Shown here: piece by piece, positions 34,263 through 41,395 of the stretch
Numbering within the stretch: the first letter of the stretch is position 1
How the letters are laid out: each line of letters opens with the position of its first letter
Origin: Microvirga makkahensis
Lineage (GTDB): Bacteria; Pseudomonadota; Alphaproteobacteria; Rhizobiales; Beijerinckiaceae
Direction of reading: 5' to 3'
NCBI RefSeq assembly: GCF_009830105.1
Contig: NZ_WURB01000029.1
Location: 1-47,358, forward strand
DNA: 47,358 bases
Notes under the pieces: model-generated
Seen by the model: only the letters and a program-made list of their open reading frames with translations
What the model was told of the DNA's origin: nothing
Databases searched by the model: none
Position numbers and translations under genes: made by a program

Positions 34263-36275
34263 TCACAGAATGAAGTCGTTGGCCGTGAAGTTGTGCAGGC
34301 CTTTGACCTCGACCCGGAACTCGTAATAGCGATCGTGATCGACATTCCCGTAGATGTGGGTTTCACCCGCATCCAGATCGTGGCGGTAGCGGATCTGCGC
34401 GCCGTCGCTGTTGAAGGCCGACGACCCAACCTTGCCGAGGAACGTGAACGCTTGGTCGCCGGTTCTGACAACGTCTGCGTCGACGGCGCTGAAGTCAAAC
34501 TTGTCGCCGTCCTTGTAGTCCGTGATCGTGGACGCCGTGTGGGCGGCCTGGCTCGACAGGAAGTCGTAGGTCTTCACGGTCGGCTCCGGCTTGGGAGTCG
34601 GCGCGGGCATCGGTGCCGATGTCGAGCCTCCGAAGATGAAATCGTCGGCCGTGAAGTTGTGCAGGCCTTTGACCTCGATCCGGAACTCGTAATAGCGATC
34701 GTGATCGACATTCCCGTAGATGTGGGTTTCACCCGCATCCAGATCGTGGCGGTAGCGGATCTGCGCGCCGTCGCTGTTGAAGGCCGACGACCCAACCTTG
34801 CCGAGGAACGTGAACGCCTGGTGACCAGCCTCGACAACGTCTGCATCGATGCCGCTAAGGTCGAACTTGTTGCCGTCGTTGTAGTCCGTGATCGTGGACG
34901 CAGTGTTGGCGGCCTGGCTCGACTGGAACTTGTAGATCGTGCCAGTCGGCTCCGGCTCGGGGGTTGGAGTGGGGGTGGGGGTGGGGGTGGGGGTCGGAGT
35001 CGGTTCAGGTGTCGGAGTCGGTTCAGGTGTCGGTGTCGGCGTTGAACCGCCCGAGGTGATGAACTGGCTTGAGCCGACCTTTGTGAGGAAGTAGGCCTTC
35101 TCATCGGCATTGTCGCCCGTGACCACCCAGCGGCTGCCGTCCTGGACGATCTTCAGCTGGCTGGCCGACACATCCCAGGCCGTGACGTCGATCTTGTCGC
35201 CCGACGCCGCGTCCCGGATGGTGTCGGGGGTGCTTTCCTTGCGCAGCACGAAGATGTCGTTGCCCGCCCCGCCGGTGAGCGTGTCGGCTCCTGCGCCGCC
35301 CTCGAGGCGGTTGGCGGCCTGGTTGCCGACGATGGTGTCGTTACCCGATCCTCCCTTGACGTTCTCAATCAGGGAGCGGACATCGCCCTTATAGAGCAGC
35401 GCGTTGGCGAGGTTGCCTTTCGAGCCCGTGATCTGCTGCGTCCCGAATGTCGAGAACGCACCGGGATTCAGGTCGATCTTCAAGGCCGTGGTGTAGTTGG
35501 ACAGATCGTAGCTGTCGACGCCGCCGCCGTCCCACACGGTCAAGAGGATCTTGTTGCTGGTGGGTGCACCCTGGCCGGCGCCGTTGATGGACATTTCGCC
35601 GGTGGAGGGATTCCAGCGGTAGACCGTGTTGCCGCTGTTGGTGGTGAAATCGGCGCCGTAGAGGTGCTGCAGGGCGGCGATGTCGAGCTGCATGTAGGAC
35701 TGCACGTCGCCGCCGGAGACGCGCTCGTAGCTCATCACCGAGTAGTTGCGGTTGTCCTGGGCGTCCGGCGTCGGAGCGTGCGCGGCCATGTCCTGGTGCG
35801 GATGCTTGAGGCCGAGCTGGTGACCGAGTTCGTGCATGAAGGTCGCGTAGGCGCGGTTGCCCAGCTTCGGGCTGTCATACATGGCGTTGCCGGAGAGATT
35901 GTACCAGGAATCGCCGCCGTTTTCGCCGGGATTCGTGCCCGGACGGTAGCCCCATGCGGAGGTGGTCTGCGAGTCTTTGACGGTTGTCGTCTCGCCCCAG
36001 CGCAGCACGCCGGCGCCGCCGGAGACTTCCGTGAAATCCATGTTCGTGAAGCTCTCGATCTGAGCGACGATCTTGCGGATGGCGTTCTGCTGCGTTGAGT
36101 TGAAAGCCTGGAAGCCGTGTGCGGGTTCGTTCGCGTTGCTGTAGTTGCTGCCGAACTGCGAGCGGGAGGTCGGGAAGCTGAATGTGAGGCTCTGGGTATC
36201 CCACTGGTACGTGTGAAAGAGCCCGTCGACGTTCTCATCGCCGCTGCTGGTGATGCGCTTATAGGAAACTGCCAT
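34263..36275 (-). CDS. Serralysin-like secreted metalloprotease (M10B) with RTX repeats and duplicated C-terminal module
   Basis: This 670-residue secreted zinc protease has the motif HELGHQLGLKHPH with the Met-turn SVMSYE. RTX calcium-binding repeats (GGSGNDTIVGN, GGAGADTLTGGAGND) come next. A Thr-Pro/Glu-Pro linker leads to two tandem modules of about 105 residues, each containing FTFLGKVGSSAFNSDGAQIR and ending in NFTA(D/N)DFI. No N-terminal signal is present, so export by the type I system (HlyD and ABC genes at 37203-40279) through a C-terminal signal is expected. The start is uncertain: ATG 36275 (MAVSYKRIT) resembles the usual family start, and ATG 36308 adds 11 residues. Neither has a strong ribosome-binding site. 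Confidence 0.92.
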   Translation of the reverse strand: MAVSYKRITSSGDENVDGLFHTYQWDTQSLTFSFPTSRSQFGSNYSNANEPAHGFQAFNSTQQNAIRKIVAQIESFTNMDFTEVSGGAGVLRWGETTTVKDSQTTSAWGYRPGTNPGENGGDSWYNLSGNAMYDSPKLGNRAYATFMHELGHQLGLKHPHQDMAAHAPTPDAQDNRNYSVMSYERVSGGDVQSYMQLDIAALQHLYGADFTTNSGNTVYRWNPSTGEMSINGAGQGAPTSNKILLTVWDGGGVDSYDLSNYTTALKIDLNPGAFSTFGTQQITGSKGNLANALLYKGDVRSLIENVKGGSGNDTIVGNQAANRLEGGAGADTLTGGAGNDIFVLRKESTPDTIRDAASGDKIDVTAWDVSASQLKIVQDGSRWVVTGDNADEKAYFLTKVGSSQFITSGGSTPTPTPEPTPTPEPTPTPTPTPTPTPTPEPEPTGTIYKFQSSQAANTASTITDYNDGNKFDLSGIDADVVEAGHQAFTFLGKVGSSAFNSDGAQIRYRHDLDAGETHIYGNVDHDRYYEFRIEVKGLHNFTADDFIFGGSTSAPMPAPTPKPEPTVKTYDFLSSQAAHTASTITDYKDGDKFDFSAVDADVVRTGDQAFTFLGKVGSSAFNSDGAQIRYRHDLDAGETHIYGNVDHDRYYEFRVEVKGLHNFTANDFIL
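34281..34817. repeat. Near-identical 171-bp duplication inside the protease gene
   Basis: Bases 34281-34451 and 34647-34817 (offset 366 bp, 122 codons) agree at every base except one (34313 C versus 34679 T). The sequences on either side, which encode the same domain, have diverged clearly. This suggests recent gene conversion or a recent duplication edge. Confidence 0.9.
34971..34993 (+). repeat. Four G5 runs: G-quadruplex-prone Thr-Pro repeat
   Basis: Four runs of five G separated by single T bases lie on the + strand (34971-75, 34977-81, 34983-87, 34989-93), encoding the Thr-Pro linker of the protease on the minus strand. Short loops make a stable G-quadruplex plausible. The 6-bp unit allows length change without a frameshift. 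Confidence 0.7.
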
Positions 36276-37202
36276 TGTCTTGCCCCAAATGTCACCGTGC
36301 CCCTTCATGCGAGGCTTTTAGGTGAGCTTTAATAGTGATTGGCTGAAACGTGGAAATAAGAGTGTAATTTACGCAATTGTTACAAGTCGAAGCTACGCAA
36401 CGTTTACAAAATAGTCCTACAGAATGCTAATAGGTGAAATTTAACTCAATAAAAACAAGTATAACTTTACGTAAGGTGCGCAATATAACTGCCGATGGCC
36501 ATTCTGGTCCGCTCGCAGTACTTCAGATGCCGACGCCAACGCCTCAACATCTGAGCCACGCTATTCCAAGCTCAATGAGGCGAAATCATGACGACGAATT
36601 TTTTTGATGCCGGAGCGGACAAGGGCCAGCTCGAAGTTTCTCGAATGGTTTGACGCCCGGAGACGGGCAATTGCGCGTCTGCGACGGACCGGAAATGGCA
36701 CGCCCATGAGGTGCCCCGGATGAGCGAGCAACATGCGCCGCATCGCCGACTGCTTCGGCTCCGTGTCTGGCAGCAGGAGAAGACGGCATCTCTCCAGGCC
36801 CTGAGGAGACGTTCTGCAGTCAGGATGCTGGAACAACGTGGACCGGCAGGAGCATCAACGGTTGTCGTGCGCAGTTTCTGCCTGCGGAAGAACAGGCTGC
36901 CGGATCTGCCGCGCGCGCCGAAACCGACGTCAGGCGATCACGCGCAAGAACGCATTGTTGGCAGGCGCAGGCGGCGGAGGGCGAACATGGGCTGCGATTC
37001 CAGTCTTGTGACGACGGTTGCAACGAGCAACCTCGAGCCGTGCACCTCACGCGGTCAGACCCTTAAACGCGTCGCGGACGGATGATCCAACCGAGACTCG
37101 CATGCCCACATTCCGTGAAGCTGCCGGCCCTGATCGGAGCGCCAACTGTCTGCCGCCCCGCCGGTCGCTGTGGGAGCATGCGCGAGATGGTTCTGAGAGC
37201 CT
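36276..37202. other. 927-bp gap: AT-rich promoter region then no gene
   Basis: The left 230 bp are strikingly AT-rich and probably contain the protease promoter. The remaining roughly 700 bp hold frames of up to 124 codons on the + strand and 91 on the minus strand without domains or good starts. This is unusually long for the organism's otherwise compact style and may contain eroded genes. Confidence 0.4.
36370..36409. promoter_or_regulatory. Direct repeats in the protease promoter region
   Basis: TACGCAATTGTTACAA (36370-36385) and TACGCAACGTTTACAA (36394-36409) match at 13 of 16 bases with a 24-bp period. They lie 95-135 bp upstream of the protease start within a very AT-rich stretch (about 36310-36500). 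They are a plausible binding site for an activator or repressor. Confidence 0.45.
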
Positions 37203-38570
37203 CTATCCTTCTCTAAAGGCATTTCGCAGTGCTTGGGTGATAGGGGCAGAGATGTACTGCCAGAAAGTTCGCGCGCCGGTTCGAACCATGACGTCGGCGC
37301 TCATGCCCGGTTGAATGACAATCTGTTGAGCATCCCCCGAATTGCTGTCGAACTCGACGCGAGCCAGATAATACGGCTGGCCGGTCTTCGAATCGACCAG
37401 TCGATCAGCGGATACGTTCTGGAGCAGGCCATCGATCGGCGCTTGGTGCCGGCGGTTGATTGCCCAGAGCCAGATCGTTGCGGGAAGTCCAGATTTGACT
37501 TGATCGATATCGTCCGGATCTATGGAGGCCCAAACCACCAGCTTGTCGTTGCTGGGAACGATATCAAGCAATGCCTGCCCCGCGGTGATGACACCACCGA
37601 TTGTATGAACCTTCAGACCGACGACGACGCCATCGATCGGAGAACGGATTTCGGTGCGTTGCAGGATGTCCTTAGCTGCGGCGAGCTTCTGAGCGGCTTC
37701 GTAGGCCTGCGATCTCACGCGCTCGAGATTTTCGACCACCTCTTTGGAGACGGATGCATCCAGCTCGGCGATCTTGAGCTGAGCTTCACCCATACGCTGC
37801 CGTGCTACGCCGATCGAGGCCATGTAGCTGCCGATTTGACCCTCGATCTCGGCCTTGGTGCGCCAGAGGGCCAGCACGCGCGGCTTGTTTGTCAATCCTT
37901 GGGCCAGAAGCTTACTTGCGTCACGCAGCTCCTCGTCGATGAGCTCGAGCTGCTTCTTTGACGATGCGACCTGGCCTTCCAAGCCGGTTATCTCGATTTC
38001 AAGCGCTTCGATCGTTTGCGCGATGATGGTCCGGCGCTGGCCGTTCAGCTTGCGTCTGCTCTCGAAGATATTTCGCTGTCCGGCGACCGCATCCTGAATG
38101 ACGCCATTTTCCATCCTTGAGGCAAGCTCTTCCGGAACCTGAATCGCCGGCGCGTTGTCGCGCTCCGCAACCAGGCGAGCCTCCGTGGCGCGCGCCAGAT
38201 AGTACTCCGCCTCGACCTGGTTCAGCGTAGCGGCCGTAATCTGTCGCTGCAGCCTGATGAGGACGTCCCCGCTTTTAACCTGCTGCCCTTCGCGAACCAG
38301 GATCTCTCCGACAATTCCTCCTTCGAGATGTTGAATGGTTTTGACGCTCGTATCAACGGCGACGACCCCCGATGCCCTGACGGCGCTTTCCAGAGGAGCG
38401 AGGGTGGCCCATGTCGAGAGAATCCCGACAAACGCCGCAATAACGCCCAGCCCCAGTAGGATAAGCCTCGCGCTGAACGGCGGGGAGGACCATACGGCAC
38501 CCTTGGCGCCACTCAGGGGGAGAGGCATCGGGAGTTTGTGCCCTTCCCGAGCGGGTACATCCACGCTCAT
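37203..38570 (-). CDS. HlyD-family type I secretion adaptor
   Basis: This 455-residue periplasmic adaptor of the PrtE/HlyD type has a short cytoplasmic N-terminus, one membrane span (about 35-57), a lipoyl-type barrel half (TIQHLEGGIVGEILVREGQQ), long coiled-coil helices (about 110-290), the second barrel half (RTEIRSPIDGVVVGLKVHT) and a C-terminal beta domain (IQPGMSADVMVRTGARTF). It links the inner-membrane ABC exporter with a TolC-like outer-membrane channel, which is not in this window. Its ATG overlaps the ABC gene stop by 4 bases. The natural substrate is the serralysin encoded about 0.9 kb further along the same strand. Confidence 0.92.
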   Translation of the reverse strand: MSVDVPAREGHKLPMPLPLSGAKGAVWSSPPFSARLILLGLGVIAAFVGILSTWATLAPLESAVRASGVVAVDTSVKTIQHLEGGIVGEILVREGQQVKSGDVLIRLQRQITAATLNQVEAEYYLARATEARLVAERDNAPAIQVPEELASRMENGVIQDAVAGQRNIFESRRKLNGQRRTIIAQTIEALEIEITGLEGQVASSKKQLELIDEELRDASKLLAQGLTNKPRVLALWRTKAEIEGQIGSYMASIGVARQRMGEAQLKIAELDASVSKEVVENLERVRSQAYEAAQKLAAAKDILQRTEIRSPIDGVVVGLKVHTIGGVITAGQALLDIVPSNDKLVVWASIDPDDIDQVKSGLPATIWLWAINRRHQAPIDGLLQNVSADRLVDSKTGQPYYLARVEFDSNSGDAQQIVIQPGMSADVMVRTGARTFWQYISAPITQALRNAFREG

Positions 38571-40279
38571 TTGACCCTCCTCAGTTCAGAAACCTTTGGG
38601 TCGATTTTGGAGGGAGCAACCGAGAGTTCAGCCGTCCTGCCGCCTAGAATCAGGAACTTGTCCGCTATCGCGTTCCACCGCGACGACTTCGTGGCTTGCG
38701 TCACGATGATGGAAGATCCTGCCGCTTTCAACTCCGACACCGCTGCCTCCATGGCGTTTCGCGATCGCCTGTCCAGGTTCGCAGCGGGCTCGTCCAGAAC
38801 GAGCAGGCGCGGTCTCCTGTAGATCGCCCGGGCCAAGGCGATGCGCTTTTGCTCGCTTCCCGAAAGGGTAACCATCTCTTCGCCGATGGGGGTGTCGTAG
38901 CCCTGCGGAAGGCTCACCAGAACTTCGTGAATAGAGGCCAGTTTCGCCGCGCGGACGATATCATCGAAATCCGCGTCGCCCATGCATGCGATATTCTCTC
39001 GGACGGTTCCTCGAAAAAGCTCGGTATGCTGTGGCAAGTAGCCGATCAATTGCATCTGCACATCGGGTGGGAGACGCTTCACTTCGACATCGCCAAGGCG
39101 AACTTGCCCGTAGCGCGGCTCGAGGAGACCTACGGTTAGACGTGACAGCGTCGTCTTTCCACTTCCGGCGCCGCCGGTGACAACCAGCAGCTCACCAGGT
39201 TCGAGCGTCAAACTCAGCCTCCTCAAGACATAGTTTGTCTGACCCGGGTAGCGAAAGCTCAATTGATCGATCACGAGCGCGGAACTGGGGGTTGCGCTAT
39301 GGATGGATACGTTGTTGTCGTTGTCCATTCTCAATTGAGCTTTGAGGCTCCGGTATGCGGCCATACCGTCTCTTAAGCTCCGCCAGCTCCCCACCGCTCT
39401 TTCGACATACCTGTATCCGTAGCCGCCCAATATTCTTGCGGCAAAGACCGCGCCGAGCGTGAGAGAGCCCTGGAGAAAAAGCCATACGCCGACGCCGATC
39501 AACCCAATGCGCAAGCATTCGCCAAGGCCCCTTATGGCCAACCTGTAGAAGGTGTAGCGGGCATCCGCCCGCTCGCGCTCATCCAGGTGAGCCGCTGTTG
39601 TTTGGCGCCACCGAGCGGATAAGTTGGATGCCATACTGAATGCGCCGACGGTTTCGTATTTCCTCTCCGCGTTCAGCACGATCTCACCAGCCTCTGCCGC
39701 AGCTTTACGGGAAGCGCGCCGAGGCTCCCTCGTGGCGGATTCCTGGAGTAATCCCAAAGCGACCACAAGGAACATCGCAGCGAGCGTTATCATTCCGAGC
39801 AAAGGATCGATCAAATAGACTCCCCAGAGAAAGAGAGGGGCCCAGACGACATCGATCCAGCGCACAGCGGATCTCGCGACGAAGTTGCGCAACCTGGATA
39901 GCTCGTCGAGCGATTCCTGTACCGATTGCGACTGACCGATCGATCTCTCGCTCAGACCACGATAGACGAAGAATTGGCCAAACTGTTCCTCGATCCACTT
40001 GCCCCACTGTCCGAACATACGTTTCCGAACCCCGTCCAGGGCTACGCCCGCAACAATCGCGAGAAGAGCCATGATCGTGAGAAGGATGAGCGTCTCGACG
40101 CTCCGGCTGGCCGGCACTCGATCGAATACGTGGATGATGTATAACGGCGTGACGAATCTCAGCAGGTTCAGGAATATACTGAACACGATAATTGCGATAA
40201 TTCCCCAGGAGGATGCGCGCCAAGCCTGACGCACGATGTCGTTCTTCTCGACTGAAACTTTCTTTCTGAATCTGGACAT
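38567..40279 (-). CDS. Type I secretion ABC transporter (PrtD-like) with altered switch residue
   Basis: This 570-residue fused membrane/ATPase subunit has six membrane helices in the first 320 residues and an ATPase domain with Walker A GGAGSGKTT, Q-loop YLPQHTELF, signature LSGSEQKRIALARA (usual LSGGQ) and Walker B LLVLDEPAANLD. The switch (H-loop) histidine, expected after IIVT, is Gln (IIVTQATK). That change usually lowers ATP hydrolysis in ABC exporters. The N-terminus lacks the C39 peptidase domain, as in the PrtD/LapB class. It is first in the exporter pair, with HlyD coupled downstream. Confidence 0.9.
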   Translation of the reverse strand: MSRFRKKVSVEKNDIVRQAWRASSWGIIAIIVFSIFLNLLRFVTPLYIIHVFDRVPASRSVETLILLTIMALLAIVAGVALDGVRKRMFGQWGKWIEEQFGQFFVYRGLSERSIGQSQSVQESLDELSRLRNFVARSAVRWIDVVWAPLFLWGVYLIDPLLGMITLAAMFLVVALGLLQESATREPRRASRKAAAEAGEIVLNAERKYETVGAFSMASNLSARWRQTTAAHLDERERADARYTFYRLAIRGLGECLRIGLIGVGVWLFLQGSLTLGAVFAARILGGYGYRYVERAVGSWRSLRDGMAAYRSLKAQLRMDNDNNVSIHSATPSSALVIDQLSFRYPGQTNYVLRRLSLTLEPGELLVVTGGAGSGKTTLSRLTVGLLEPRYGQVRLGDVEVKRLPPDVQMQLIGYLPQHTELFRGTVRENIACMGDADFDDIVRAAKLASIHEVLVSLPQGYDTPIGEEMVTLSGSEQKRIALARAIYRRPRLLVLDEPAANLDRRSRNAMEAAVSELKAAGSSIIVTQATKSSRWNAIADKFLILGGRTAELSVAPSKIDPKVSELRRVK

Positions 40280-40527
40280 TCGAGCCCTGCATCTCCGTAT
40301 ACGGCGACCGATGCCGCATTCTTCATGACGTTTGGTTGGCCGAAAGGTTTACGCGGGATCCGCGTCCCGGGCGCATGACCAGCTGAGCTCTGACAAGTGG
40401 ATTATCGCCGGATTGTTCTGATCAGCCAGAGAGCATTCAATCTGATGACGGTCTCCAACCAATGGGGCAATCCTCCGGAGCATATCCCTGCGAGCAGATG
40501 TTCGAAGCCCGCGCTGGTTGGGACGTA
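40280..40527. other. Intergenic stretch upstream of the exporter genes
   Basis: Nothing gene-like is recognised in these 248 bp. Together with the adjoining fragment it makes a 493-bp gap between the exporter and the small hypothetical gene. It probably includes the exporter promoter. Confidence 0.35.
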
Positions 40528-40800
40528 TCATCCTGCCTCGATCCTCTTCTGTCTCTTTGCGCGGCCGGCGAGAGAACGGAGAATTCCGCTGCCGAGCCGC
40601 ACATCGCGGTCTATGGGCAGGAGCTCTGAAGCGATCTCGATCAAAGGGAAGTCGGAAGTGCCCGCGAAACCCGCCTTCATGAGATACGTGCGCACCACGT
40701 TCGTACCTGCATCCCTGGCTTCTCGGAGGGCCGTACCGCCACCGAAAGCAGCTCGTCCATTAGCCCTAGCGTCTACAGCCCTCCACGTTCGATTCCGGGA
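40528..40800 (-). pseudogene. C-terminal fragment of an unidentified gene
   Basis: A minus-strand frame ending at TGA 40528-40530 reads with good protein character: AAFGGGTALREARDAGTNVV, RTYLMKAGFAGTSDF, PLIEIASELLPIDRDVRLGS. No start codon with a ribosome-binding site is found, and its 5' part overlaps the end of the gene at 40773. It looks like the leftover end of a larger gene whose family I cannot name. Confidence 0.45.
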
Positions 40801-41081
40801 CTTGTTTGTGCCTGCCGGACGATGAGCATGCTCTCTGCACCGGTATGATCCTCAGCACCCAAGTCGATGATCCGGACCCATAGTTCCAGATCCGCATCGC
40901 GGGATCTGCGAGCTTTCCAGCTCATGGCATGTTCACCCTGTACTACCTCTGGGTAGGGACGCAGCAGTTCTCTCAAGGCCGCTGCGGCAAGTCTGTAGTC
41001 GGAATAAACCTCACCGATATCGCCGCTATCCAGCAGTCGCCCGCTGTAACTCGTCAGCTGCCATGCGATCCGGTAGGTCAT
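40773..41081 (-). CDS. Small conserved-looking hypothetical protein
   Basis: This 102-residue soluble protein has a mixed alpha/beta look (MTYRIAWQLTSYSGRLLDSG, EVYSDYRLAAAALRELL, SRDADLELWVRIIDLG). An excellent AAGGAGCG precedes the ATG at 41081, supporting real expression. Similar small proteins appear to be scattered in Methylobacteriaceae-type genomes, but I know of no function. It is divergent from the P-loop gene, with the repeated TATACTACG motif between them. Confidence 0.65.
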   Translation of the reverse strand: MTYRIAWQLTSYSGRLLDSGDIGEVYSDYRLAAAALRELLRPYPEVVQGEHAMSWKARRSRDADLELWVRIIDLGAEDHTGAESMLIVRQAQTSPGIERGGL

Positions 41082-41164
41082 GGTCGCTCCTTCATTCTTG
41101 GCGTTCGTACCAGCGTATCTCCTGGATGGCTCGGTTCAGTTGATGCGGTGCCAGCGCAAGCAGA

Positions 41165-41236
41165 TATACTACGATTTTCGTTGCATTCTCAATCCCGCAT
41201 GCCGAGGTCATGCCGGAATTGCACCCGTATACTACG
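41165..41236. promoter_or_regulatory. Repeated TATACTACG motif in the divergent promoter region
   Basis: TATACTACG occurs at 41165-41173 and 41228-41236, exactly 63 bp apart, which is close to six helical turns. It lies between the divergent genes ending at 41081 and starting at 41396. The rest of 41082-41395 holds no gene. It may be a regulator site. Confidence 0.35.
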
Positions 41237-41395
41237 TTGTGATTAAGCCAAGCGATCGTTTCCAAAGTGAGTACTTTGAGATGAGTGCTGTCACATGCTC
41301 AATTTGCGTTGACAGAGATCGGCCTGAAGAACACGCTCCATATCCGCAAATGTCAGAAGGTAAGCTGTGCTGGCTTGATCTCTGGGGATGAGGAA

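Noticed and set aside
34940..35045. Possible CRISPR or VNTR array
   Set aside because: The repeats are a coding Thr-Pro/Glu-Pro linker with 6-bp units and no spacers.
36561..37085. Several 60-124-codon frames in the gap between protease and HlyD
   Set aside because: They overlap each other on both strands and none has a start signal or a recognisable motif.
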